From Streptomyces sporangiiformans (GTDB lineage Bacteria > Actinomycetota > Actinomycetes > Streptomycetales > Streptomycetaceae), in assembly GCF_005768555.2 (NCBI RefSeq), contig NZ_VCHX02000083.1, positions 186,001 through 250,000 on the forward strand: 64,000 nt of DNA, read 5' to 3'. Position 1 is the first letter of the stretch. Each line of letters starts with the position of its first letter. Positions 56,976 to 64,000 of the stretch are shown here, one piece after another. The notes under the pieces were generated by a model. That model saw only the letters and a program-made list of their open reading frames with translations. It did no database searches and had not been told where the DNA came from. The position numbers and the translations under genes are program-made.

Positions 56976-58166
56976 GTGCATCTCGAATACACGCCGGAGC
57001 AGCAGCTACTGCGCACCGAACTGCGCGCCTACTTCGCCGAGTTGGTGCCGGACAACGTCCACACCCGATACGGCGACCCTGTGGCCCAGAAGCGGTTCTA
57101 CCGCGAGACCATCCGCCGGCTCGGCACCGACGGCTGGCTGGGGGTGGGCTGGCCGAAGGAGTACGGCGGGCGCGGGCTGAGCCCGATGGAACAGTTCATC
57201 TTCTTCGACGAGGCCGCCCAGGCGGGCGTACCCCTGCCGCTGATGGCGCTGAACACGGTCGGCCCGACGATCATGCAGTTCGGCACGGACGAGCAGAAGG
57301 CGTACTTCCTGCCGAAGATCCTCTCCGGCGAGATCGACTTCGCGATCGGCTACAGCGAGCCCGACGCGGGCACGGACCTGGCATCGCTCAAGACGCGGGC
57401 CGTGCGGGAAGGCGACGAGGCCACCGGCCACTACACGGTCAACGGGCAGAAGATCTGGACGACCAACGGGGACACCGCCGACTGGGTCTGGCTCGCCGTC
57501 CGCACCGACCCCGATGCCCCACCGCACAAGGGCATCACCATGCTGCTCGTGCCGACCTCCCACCCCGGCTACTCCTGCACCCTGATCAACACGCTCGCCT
57601 CGCACGACACCACCGCGAGCTACTACGAGAACATCCGCGTCCCCGCCTCGCGCCGGGTGGGGGAGGAGAACAAGGGCTGGCGGCTGATCACCAACCAGCT
57701 CAACCACGAGCGCGTCACCCTCGCCGCGCACGGGACCATGGCCATCCGCGCCCTGCACGACGTGCAGCGCTGGGCCATGGAGACCAAGCTCGCCGACGGC
57801 CGCCGCGTCGTCGACCTGCCCTGGGTACGCCGCCGCCTCGCCCAGACCCACACCCGGCTCGACGCGATGAAGCTCCTCAACTGGCAGATGGTGAACGCCG
57901 TCCAGGAGGGCACCCTCACCCCGCAGGACGCCTCCGCCGTGAAGGTGTACGGCTCCGAGGCGCGCCGGGACGCGTACGCCTGGCTCATGGAGATCGTCGC
58001 TGCGGCGGGCGTTCTCAAGGAGGGCTCGGCGGGCACGGTCCTCCACGGCGAACTGGAACGCGGCTACCGCTCGGCCGTGATCTTCACCTTCGGCGGCGGG
58101 AACAACGAGATCCAGCGCGAGATCATCTCGTGGATCGGCCTGGGGATGCCCCGGGTACGGCGTTAG
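56976..58166 (+). CDS. Acyl-CoA dehydrogenase
   Basis: 396 aa from GTG 56976 with AGGAGG 4 nt upstream; the frame runs further upstream but only through the terminator and operator. Domains: N-terminal helical (LEYTPEQQLLRTELRAYFAEL), middle beta (FAIGYSEPDAGTDLASLKTRA, GQKIWTTNGDTADWVWLAVRT) and C-terminal helical ending FGGGNNEIQREIISWIGLGMP. It introduces a 2,3-double bond into an acyl-CoA with electron transfer to ETF. The KstR-like box suggests a FadE-type role in sterol side-chain or lipid degradation. Confidence 0.92.
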   Translation: MHLEYTPEQQLLRTELRAYFAELVPDNVHTRYGDPVAQKRFYRETIRRLGTDGWLGVGWPKEYGGRGLSPMEQFIFFDEAAQAGVPLPLMALNTVGPTIMQFGTDEQKAYFLPKILSGEIDFAIGYSEPDAGTDLASLKTRAVREGDEATGHYTVNGQKIWTTNGDTADWVWLAVRTDPDAPPHKGITMLLVPTSHPGYSCTLINTLASHDTTASYYENIRVPASRRVGEENKGWRLITNQLNHERVTLAAHGTMAIRALHDVQRWAMETKLADGRRVVDLPWVRRRLAQTHTRLDAMKLLNWQMVNAVQEGTLTPQDASAVKVYGSEARRDAYAWLMEIVAAAGVLKEGSAGTVLHGELERGYRSAVIFTFGGGNNEIQREIISWIGLGMPRVRR

Positions 58167-58290
58167 CTGTTTGTGACCACCGACGCTAGTTGTCACATAC
58201 CGAGGATGGTTGTCACCGAGAACCAACGGGATGTCCATGGCGGCCAAATTGTGAAATGCCAGTGAGCACTTTGCCACGAGGACTGGAAAT
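58167..58290. mobile_element. Possible insertion-sequence end (IS21-like repeats)
   Basis: Repeated short blocks follow the dehydrogenase stop: TTGTGACCACCGA, GTTGTCACATACCGA and GTTGTCACCGA, then AAATTGTGAAATGCC and AGTGAGCACTTTGCCA. Spaced repeats of this kind occur at ends of IS21-family elements. No transposase is present. Confidence 0.35.
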
Positions 58291-58328
58291 CGCCGTGGAC
58301 TCGGACCCCGCCGCGAGGTGGCCTCGCT

Positions 58329-59672
58329 TCAAGGGTGAGTGGGTGCCGCCTTCCGGGCCGCGAGTTCTCCGCTGGCGCCGCGTCCGAGGTTGCCCGTGGA
58401 CGTACACCAGCGGCAGCGGGCGTTCTGGCGGGGATCTTGGAGATGCCGTTCGCGGGTTCGAGGGCGGTGGATGATGGATCCGAGATCGTCGTCGCTCTCG
58501 TGCAAGCCTGCGGATGCGAGAAGGAAGTGGGTCACGGCTTCGCCGACGGCGAGTGTGTTCAAGGGCATCACGCTGGGTGCGGGTACACCGGGGACATACC
58601 GGGCTTGCTCGCGTTCGGCCTCGGGGTGTATTTCGATGGCGAGTTCGGTCGGGTCGATGAGGCCGTTGCACCGCATGCAGCCGACCCCGGGAGTGAACAA
58701 ACGTGTGGCGGTGTGAATCTGCCCGACGCCACCGTCCGGGGAGACGGGGATCTTCACGCCGACTTGAGTGGCGGGGATGAGGAACTCGTGGACGACGGCG
58801 TTGACCCAGTGCCGGGCCGAATGGCTGTCGGCGGCCAGGAAGATCCAGTCGCATATCACCAGCTCACGTAGTGCCTCGGGGTTCTCGACTCGTCGCGGGA
58901 CCGTGGTCAGGCGGATCTGTGGATTCGCTCGGGTTGCGTTTCGGGCGGCGAGATCCGTCTTCGGCTTGTCGATATCGCTCCGCTCGGCTCCCAGCAGCCG
59001 CGGGAGGTTGGTCGCGTCAACGGTTTCGTTGTCTATGAGGACGAGTTCCCCGACGCCGAGCCGGGCGAGTTCTTCGACGACAATGCTGCCGACACCGCCG
59101 AGGCCGACGATGGCGACGCGTAGCCGGGCCAGTGTTTCTTGCCCGCGGTCGCCCAGAAGCCGTGCCTGCCGGTCCCACACGGGGGCAGAGACAGCTGTTG
59201 GGGCAGGAGTCGGTCGTAGCCGAATGAGGTTCCCGGCGGGGATGACGGTTTCGCTCAGAGGGGTCCTGCTGCCGTCGGGAAGCCATAGGTCGCCTGCGGC
59301 GGCGTGAGGGGTGAGGACAAGGCCGCCGACGGCCTGTCCGCTGATCTGCCGCAGGGCCGCGTATCCGCGTTCGTGACTGACCAGGTAACCGTGGCCCTCC
59401 TCCTCCCTGATCACCGCCTGCCGGGCCACTTCGGACTCCACCGCCGGTGAGAACAGCGCGGCGGCGAAGCCGATGAGGAGCACCGCGCCGATCACCGTCC
59501 AGGTCTGCTCCGCGTACCCCAGCCAGGCGAATCCGGCGACGCGCAGCACGCAGCCGGCCAGCACGATCGGGCGTACGCCGTAGCGGTCGACGAGTGCGCC
59601 GCCGACTACGAAGAGGCCCTGCTGGCTGAAGGTGCGTAGACCCAGGACGAAGCCGACCATCCGTCCCGCCAT
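58329..59672 (-). CDS. Chimeric ORF: MFS transporter fragment fused to JAB-truncated ThiF/E1-like protein
   Basis: 447 codons read without a stop. Residues 1-95 are three to four helices of an MFS transporter (GLRTFSQQGLFVVGGALVDR, VIGAVLLIGFAAALF). From residue ~96 the protein becomes the tail of a JAB-type domain (VLTPHAAAGDLWLPDGS), then a ThiF/E1 adenylyltransferase at ~180-380 (VAIVGLGGVGSIVVEELARL, two CxxC pairs in GCMRCNG and CRWC). The JAB metal motif is absent, so the fusion looks like an insertion/deletion scar rather than a designed protein. The ThiF part may still fold and activate a ubiquitin-like or sulfur-carrier protein, but no partner gene lies nearby. Confidence 0.7.
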   Translation of the reverse strand: MAGRMVGFVLGLRTFSQQGLFVVGGALVDRYGVRPIVLAGCVLRVAGFAWLGYAEQTWTVIGAVLLIGFAAALFSPAVESEVARQAVIREEEGHGYLVSHERGYAALRQISGQAVGGLVLTPHAAAGDLWLPDGSRTPLSETVIPAGNLIRLRPTPAPTAVSAPVWDRQARLLGDRGQETLARLRVAIVGLGGVGSIVVEELARLGVGELVLIDNETVDATNLPRLLGAERSDIDKPKTDLAARNATRANPQIRLTTVPRRVENPEALRELVICDWIFLAADSHSARHWVNAVVHEFLIPATQVGVKIPVSPDGGVGQIHTATRLFTPGVGCMRCNGLIDPTELAIEIHPEAEREQARYVPGVPAPSVMPLNTLAVGEAVTHFLLASAGLHESDDDLGSIIHRPRTRERHLQDPRQNARCRWCTSTGNLGRGASGELAARKAAPTHP

Positions 59673-59858
59673 GCCGAGCGCGGTGCCGAGGTGCTCGGCG
59701 AGGAACGGCAGAACGGCGAAGAAGCCGATACCAGAGGTGAGTTGGGTAAGGATCAGCAGCCGCAGCAGCGGTGACAGATGCTTTCAGGTCCGCTCGCGTG
59801 AAGGCTTGGTCGTCCGGACGGTTCGGCGGGTCAGGGCGCGGGAGATGAGATCGGGCAT
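59388..59858 (-). pseudogene. 5' part of an MFS transporter gene, interrupted
   Basis: The frame starts MPDLISRALTRRTVRTTKPS at ATG 59858, meets TGA where KHLSPLLRLLILTQLTSG and FFAVLPFLAEHLGTALG follow, and continues into the chimeric ORF. The TGA position fits a TGG-to-TGA nonsense change. After ~59388 the MFS sequence is replaced by ThiF-related sequence. The C-terminal two thirds of the transporter are missing. Confidence 0.65.
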
Positions 59859-59979
59859 GGTGGTGTCCGTCTGTTCCTGGGTTGTGTGAGTACGGGCGTG
59901 CGCGGTCGTTCCGACACCGTCTGCGCCGTCCCGCTGGGATGGTCCGTGTGCGCTCCGGGATGGGCCGACGCCCGCCGCC

Positions 59980-60116
59980 TCAGCGCGGGATGCGTACTCC
60001 ACCGGCCGCCGTGACCGCGAGCGCCCCGAGCAGGGCCCCAGGACAGCGGCCGGGGCGAGGACGGCCCAGAGGGCGCGTTCGGCATACGGCTGGTTCTCGG
60101 CACTGTTGCGGGACAT
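59980..60116 (-). pseudogene. Small membrane protein gene with a 1-nt deletion
   Basis: Starts ATG 60116 as MSRNSAENQPYAERALWAVL then APAAVLG. A one-base shift at GTCCTGGGGCCCTG restores GALLGALAVTAAGGVRIPR and a TGA at 59980. The span of 137 nt is one short of 46 codons, as expected for a single deletion in a G run. Function unknown. Confidence 0.4.
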
Positions 60117-60194
60117 CAAGAGTTGAGTCCTGCAACGACCGTCAGCCGGATGGCGATACCGAGGCCATTGCGCCGAGGCGGCGGGAGTGGGCGG

Positions 60195-61340
60195 TTACCT
60201 GGTCTTGAACCGGTCCGGACGCACGAAGTCCAGGCCTTCGATGGTCTGCTTGCCGAGCGCCTCGTGTGCGGCGATGTGGCCGTAGCCGGTGGCCATTTTG
60301 AAGCCCTTTCCGGAGAATCCGGTGGCGCAGTAGATGCTGCTGTTCTGATCCAGCCAGCCGATGAGAGGATGCCTGTCCTGGGTGAAGAGGTCAGGGAAGG
60401 CGTCGGCGCGCGCGATGGTTGGGATCAGGCCGGGGAAGAATTCGGTGACGATCTCGGTGGCCTTTTCGATTTCTTCCCGGGTGAGTTCCCTGGGTACGGA
60501 GTCCGGGTCGGGGGTTGCCCTTGCGCGCCCGGCCAGCGGTCCGTCCACCGATGCCTTGACTGTCACGCCGTCGACGGCGGGTGCGCCGTACATGGAGCGA
60601 TCCTCGTACCACCGGCTGAAGGCGGGGAAGTTCTCCGGCGAGAACTGTGTGCCGTCTTCGGCGATGAACCAGGTCAGGACGATCCGATGGGTTTCGGTGA
60701 CGGCCTTGAGGTGGTCGGGCATGAGCCTTCGGGACCAGCCGCCGGAGGCGACGATGACCTTCTCGAACGTCCAGGTTCTGTCGCCCGAGGTGACGACCAC
60801 GCCCTGGTCGGTTTCGGTGATGCTGTCCACGGGTGTGTTCTGAAGAACGGTGGCGCCGTTCGCCTGGGCCGCCGCTACGGCGGCGCTGACCGCGCGGTCG
60901 GTGCGCAGCACGCCGGCGCGGGGGTCGTAGACGGCGCAGTCGTCGGGGCGGAGGTTGTGCTGCGGGTAGCGTTCCGCCATCTCCTCCCGGCTGAGGACGC
61001 GGTACTCGGCTCCGGTGACGCGCGTGGCCTCGAGGAGGCTGTTGATGTAGCTGCCGTTTGCCGTCCCGATGGACAGGCCCCCGGTAGTGGTGAGGATGTC
61101 CTGCCCGGTTTCCGCTTCGAGCTCGGCCCACAGGCCGCGGGAGCGTTCGATGATGGGGTAGTAGTCGGGCCTGCCGAGGTAGATCATGCGGAACAGGCGG
61201 GTGTCCCCGCCCACGGCACTGCGGCCGTGGGCGGGGGTGGCGGCCTCGAAGCCCACTACCGAGTCGGTCAGCCGGGAGGCCTGCCACAGGGCCATGCTTC
61301 CGATGCTGCCCAAGCCGATGACTGCGAGTTCTGCGTCCAT
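60195..61340 (-). CDS. FAD-dependent amine/N-methyl amino acid oxidase (SolA/MSOX-like)
   Basis: 381 aa from ATG 61340 (AAAGAGAAA upstream). DAO-fold FAD site AVIGLGSIGSMALWQASRL at residues ~6-24; GRSAVGGDTRLFRMIYLG resembles the flavin-contact loop of monomeric sarcosine oxidases and N-methyltryptophan oxidase. The C-terminal YCATGFSGKGFKMATGYGHIAA carries a Lys but no Cys, so the covalent 8-alpha-S-cysteinyl flavin of those enzymes seems absent. It releases an aldehyde or imine plus H2O2 from an amine or N-alkyl amino acid. Confidence 0.85.
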   Translation of the reverse strand: MDAELAVIGLGSIGSMALWQASRLTDSVVGFEAATPAHGRSAVGGDTRLFRMIYLGRPDYYPIIERSRGLWAELEAETGQDILTTTGGLSIGTANGSYINSLLEATRVTGAEYRVLSREEMAERYPQHNLRPDDCAVYDPRAGVLRTDRAVSAAVAAAQANGATVLQNTPVDSITETDQGVVVTSGDRTWTFEKVIVASGGWSRRLMPDHLKAVTETHRIVLTWFIAEDGTQFSPENFPAFSRWYEDRSMYGAPAVDGVTVKASVDGPLAGRARATPDPDSVPRELTREEIEKATEIVTEFFPGLIPTIARADAFPDLFTQDRHPLIGWLDQNSSIYCATGFSGKGFKMATGYGHIAAHEALGKQTIEGLDFVRPDRFKTR

Positions 61341-61357
61341 GGCAGTTTCTCTTTTCT

Positions 61358-62761
61358 TTACTCGTGGAGTCCGGCGAGGCGGCTGCCGAATCTGGCCAGG
61401 AGTGAGGTCTTGCTGGAGCCCCTGCGCTCTTCCCAGTGGTCGGCGATACCGAAGAGCCGGTACATGGCGTGAACGCCCAGCCAGCGGATGGGTTCCGGTT
61501 CCCACTTCCGTGCCCGGTAGCCGACCCAGGGGAGAGTGGTCCGTTCGGTTTCCTGCTCGAAGGCGAGCTCCGCGAGGGTCCTGCCGCCGACGTAGGCTGC
61601 CGTGACGCCGTGTCCCGCGTAGCCGGTGGACGATCCGATTCCGGATGCCGGGTCCCAGTGCACGCCGCCGTTCCAGTCTCGCGTGACGCCCAGGACTCCC
61701 GACCAGGCGTGGTCCACCTCGAAGGGGATCCCCGGGAAGAAGGATCCGAGCTTGTGCGAGATCAGGTCGATGGTGGACTGGGCGGTCGCACCGGCTCCTC
61801 CCGTACCGGACCCGAAGCGGTAGGGGACACCGCGGCCCCCCATGGCGATACGGCCGTCCGACGTCCGCTGGGCGTAGATGAACGTGTGCGCGGAGTCGCT
61901 GAGGCACTGGGGCCCGTCCCAGCCGATCTGCTGCCATGCCTCCTTCGGCAGGGGCTTGGTCACGATCATCGAGGAGTTGACCGGGATCAGGCTCCGGCGG
62001 CCGAGCAGCTGTCCCGAATAGCCTTCGGTGCAGATGAACGTCTTGGCCGCGGTGACGCGTCCGTTGGCCAGGGTGAGGGTCTTGCCCCCGACACTGTCCA
62101 CTCGGCTGCCCTCGTAGATGCTGACCCCCATGGAGGTCAGGGTGTCGGCGAGGCCGTAGACGAGCTTCGCGGGGTGGATCCTTGCGCAGTGCTTGTAGAA
62201 GAGCCCGCCGTGGACGGTGGAGATGTTGATCCGGCTCCGGAACTCGTCCCGGTCGAGCATGTGGACTTCGTCGTCGGTCAGCCCGTACTTCAGGTCGGCA
62301 TCACGCCTGGCCACCAGCCGGCCCAGCCCCGCCTCCGTGTGAGCGGCGACGAGCGCGCCACCCTTGTGCTGATCGGCGTCGATGCCCTCGGCCCGGAGGA
62401 TGTCCAGGACCGCGTCGACGCCGGCGACGAACTCCTGCTGCAGCGCCCGGCTCGCCTCCAGCCCTCCCCCGGCGCGGGCGAAGGTGGCACGGTTTCCCGG
62501 AGGCATCGCCGAGAGCCAGCCACCGTTGCGCCCCGATGCGCCGTAGCCGACCTGTTCGGCCTCGAAGACCGCGACCGAGAGCGACGGTTCGAGCTTCTTG
62601 GCGAAGTACGCCGCCCACAGGCCGGTATAGCCGCCGCCGACAATCGCCACGTCCACACAGTCCTGGCCGGTGAAGCGGGGGAACGAGGGCCTCTTGTCGG
62701 CCAGTTGGGCCACCCAGAAGCCGAGCTCTCCGTTTCGGGGTGGTGCCGCAAGAGCGTTCAT
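61358..62761 (-). CDS. FAD-dependent oxidoreductase, PuuB/DAO-like
   Basis: 467 aa. Rossmann FAD motif VDVAIVGGGYTGLWAAYFAK at residues ~37-56 and the DAO hallmark GYGASGRNGGWLS, as in gamma-glutamylputrescine oxidases and related proteins. C-terminal GYAGHGVTAAYVGGRTLAEL closes the FAD site. Its ATG overlaps the stop of the SDR remnant (ATGA). With the second FAD oxidase 17 nt downstream and RidA upstream it forms an amine or amino-acid oxidation operon. Substrate not deducible. Confidence 0.87.
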   Translation of the reverse strand: MNALAAPPRNGELGFWVAQLADKRPSFPRFTGQDCVDVAIVGGGYTGLWAAYFAKKLEPSLSVAVFEAEQVGYGASGRNGGWLSAMPPGNRATFARAGGGLEASRALQQEFVAGVDAVLDILRAEGIDADQHKGGALVAAHTEAGLGRLVARRDADLKYGLTDDEVHMLDRDEFRSRINISTVHGGLFYKHCARIHPAKLVYGLADTLTSMGVSIYEGSRVDSVGGKTLTLANGRVTAAKTFICTEGYSGQLLGRRSLIPVNSSMIVTKPLPKEAWQQIGWDGPQCLSDSAHTFIYAQRTSDGRIAMGGRGVPYRFGSGTGGAGATAQSTIDLISHKLGSFFPGIPFEVDHAWSGVLGVTRDWNGGVHWDPASGIGSSTGYAGHGVTAAYVGGRTLAELAFEQETERTTLPWVGYRARKWEPEPIRWLGVHAMYRLFGIADHWEERRGSSKTSLLARFGSRLAGLHE

Positions 62762-63027
62762 GGTGTGTCCTTTGTCTCTGGGAACCGCGTGGGCCGCTGC
62801 TGGAAGGCGATGTGGCCGGTGTCGACGGGGTGCGTTGCCCCGGGGATGTACGAGGATCCCGGCGACGCGAGGAAGAGGACGGCGTCGGCGATCTCCTCGG
62901 GAGGGGCGAGGCGCCGGAGCGGGATCTGCCCCTCGCGTCGGCCGGCAGGATCTGCACCGGGGTGTCGATCGTGCTGGCCGAGGGCGTCGAGTGCCTGTTG
63001 AAGCCGGGCCACCGCCGCACTGCTCAT
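62758..63027 (-). pseudogene. C-terminal remnant of an SDR dehydrogenase
   Basis: Only the last ~45 residues are SDR-like: IPLRRLAPPEEIADAVLFLA then SPGSSYIPGATHPVDTG. The preceding codons are out of frame (a neighbouring frame reads IDTPVQILPADARG, a usual lead-in). The cofactor fold and active site are missing. The stop still overlaps the next start, a relic of operon coupling. Confidence 0.75.
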
Positions 63028-63039
63028 GAGTGGCTCGCG

Positions 63040-63525
63040 CTACACAGCGGTGCAGACGACCTGGATCTCGACAGGGGTGTTGAGAGGCAGCCCGGCGACA
63101 CCGATCGCGGTGCGGGCGTGGCGTCCGTTCTCCCCCAGTACCTCGATGAGCAGTTCGCTGGCCGCGTTGGCGACGTTCGACTGCTGACCGAAGTCCGGCG
63201 TGCTGGCCACGAAGACCAGCATCTGCACGATCCGGACCCGGTCGAGATCGCCCACCGCCTGCGCAGCGGCAGCGAGCGCGTTGAGCGCGGCATGGCGTGC
63301 GAGCTCCTGCGCGGTCTCCAGCTCCACGTCCCGGCCGACAACGCCCTGACCCAGCAGCTCGCTGTCCTTGAAGGGGAGTTGGCCGGAGAGGTGGATGGTG
63401 GAGCCCACCGTCCGGTGGGGCACGAGGTACGTGGTGCCGGCGAGGACGGGTAGCTTCAGTCCTAGGGCCTGGAGCCTTTCTGAAGCCGAGTCACCCTTGA
63501 CGGTTTGAGGCAGGGGCTGAGTCAT
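63040..63525 (-). CDS. RidA/YjgF/UK114-family protein
   Basis: 161 aa. RidA-superfamily features: HRTVGSTIHLSGQLPFKD, LETAQELARHAALNALAAA, RIVQMLVFVASTPDFGQQ and HARTAIGVAGLPLNTPVEIQ. The typical RidA C-terminal Arg is read in HARTAIGV. Members hydrolyse reactive enamines/imines. Beside two flavin amine oxidases, removal of imine products is a coherent role. Confidence 0.9.
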   Translation of the reverse strand: MTQPLPQTVKGDSASERLQALGLKLPVLAGTTYLVPHRTVGSTIHLSGQLPFKDSELLGQGVVGRDVELETAQELARHAALNALAAAAQAVGDLDRVRIVQMLVFVASTPDFGQQSNVANAASELLIEVLGENGRHARTAIGVAGLPLNTPVEIQVVCTAV

Positions 63526-63580
63526 GCCGCCACCGTCTTGCTGTGGATCATTTCCTCAGTTCTCCGCTCAGGCTCAGGCG

Positions 63581-64000
63581 TCAGGGGCGCGGGAGGCCGA
63601 AGAGGACGGGGAGGTCGGCGATGTCGGTGATCCGCTCGTAGCCGAGCCAGTGCTCGTCGTGCTCCCAGCCGCGGTCCATGTACACCTTGTTGATGCCCAT
63701 GATCGCCGCGGGGCGATGGTCATACATGGGGCTCGCGGAGACGTGCACGATCTCGTCGGGTGTCACGCCGAGCTTGTCGAACGTGTACTCGAAGGCGCGG
63801 AGTCGCGGCTTGTAGACGCCCATCTCCTCGGCGCTGATGACGACCTCGAACGGGGCCTTCAGGTTCTCCGCGAGGCGCACGGCGTGCGCGGTGTCGCTGT
63901 TCGTGATGATGACCAGCGGGACCTCTTCGGCCAGGCGGTTCAGTGCCTCGGTGACACCGGGGTACGGGCCCCAGGTGGGGATGCGCTCGTACACCGCCCG
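63581..64000 (-). CDS. HAD-superfamily hydrolase (haloacid-dehalogenase type), partial
   Basis: The gene runs off the right edge; 140 codons including the stop are in the window. Visible HAD motifs: motif II in PLVIITNSDTAHAV, motif III Lys in MGVYKPRLRAFEYTFDKLG, and motif IV-like VHVSASPMYDHRPAAIMGI, where a typical Asp (GDD/SND) is less clear. The pattern fits HAD-IA (S)-2-haloacid dehalogenase type II-like proteins. The nucleophile Asp (motif I) lies outside. It is upstream of RidA on the same strand. Confidence 0.85.
   Translation of the reverse strand, partial: RAVYERIPTWGPYPGVTEALNRLAEEVPLVIITNSDTAHAVRLAENLKAPFEVVISAEEMGVYKPRLRAFEYTFDKLGVTPDEIVHVSASPMYDHRPAAIMGINKVYMDRGWEHDEHWLGYERITDIADLPVLFGLPRP

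Noticed and set aside
58213..58854. 213-codon Arg-rich minus-strand frame
   Set aside because: Shadow of the ThiF gene with no domain pattern.

Overview
The window is chromosomal DNA of a high-GC actinomycete, almost certainly a Streptomyces. The signs are third-position G/C bias, many GTG/TTG starts, secreted CAZymes carrying CBM2 and CBM13 modules, sugar ABC importers without their own ATPase, a CebR-type operator and IclR/LacI/TetR regulators. No rRNA, tRNA or CRISPR array was recognised.

Positions 1-23.2 kb form a plant-polysaccharide island. A LacI-type repressor (2775-3821) is flanked by four copies of a perfect 12-bp palindrome. It sits between a large secreted clan GH-A hydrolase with CBM35-like modules (runs off the left edge) and a sugar binding protein with two permeases, an intracellular GH63-like hydrolase and a second clan GH-A hydrolase with a ricin-type lectin. 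A second LacI regulator, a ferric-reductase-like protein and a secreted hemicellulase/cellulase set follow: a GH10-GH62 fusion, GH43, GH27-CBM13, a CE1-type esterase-CBM2 and GH12-CBM2 under a CebR box. A decayed GH31 fragment lies at the edge.

Positions 23.4-47.3 kb are catabolic. Two copper amine oxidase loci, each with an APC permease but with different regulators (AraC and IclR), bracket a tightly packed ten-gene minus-strand operon (29.9-39.6 kb). It encodes a TPP decarboxylase-like enzyme, aldehyde dehydrogenase, SDR, a BNR beta-propeller, a VOC protein, a DUF1185 protein, an alpha/beta hydrolase, an MhpA-like flavin hydroxylase, a NIPSNAP protein and a CMD/AhpD protein. A divergent IclR gene shares its promoter region, which holds a long inverted repeat. 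The operon looks like a catabolic route for an aromatic or 2-oxo acid whose substrate cannot be read from sequence. It is the best candidate here for an undescribed pathway.

Positions 47.3-56.9 kb hold an unknown protein, an MBL-fold protein, a CBM32-cutinase (PET-hydrolase family) fusion and a secreted esterase. A graveyard follows (CitMHS transporter, serine recombinase and DUF6183 remnants), then a Cys-rich four-helix copper protein, a histidine-phosphatase-like protein and a cobalamin-riboswitch-controlled cbtBA cobalt transporter.

Positions 56.9-64 kb hold an acyl-CoA dehydrogenase with a KstR-like box, a chimera of a broken MFS gene and a truncated JAB-ThiF gene, and an amine/amino-acid oxidation cluster (two FAD oxidases, SDR remnant, RidA, HAD hydrolase) that runs off the right edge.
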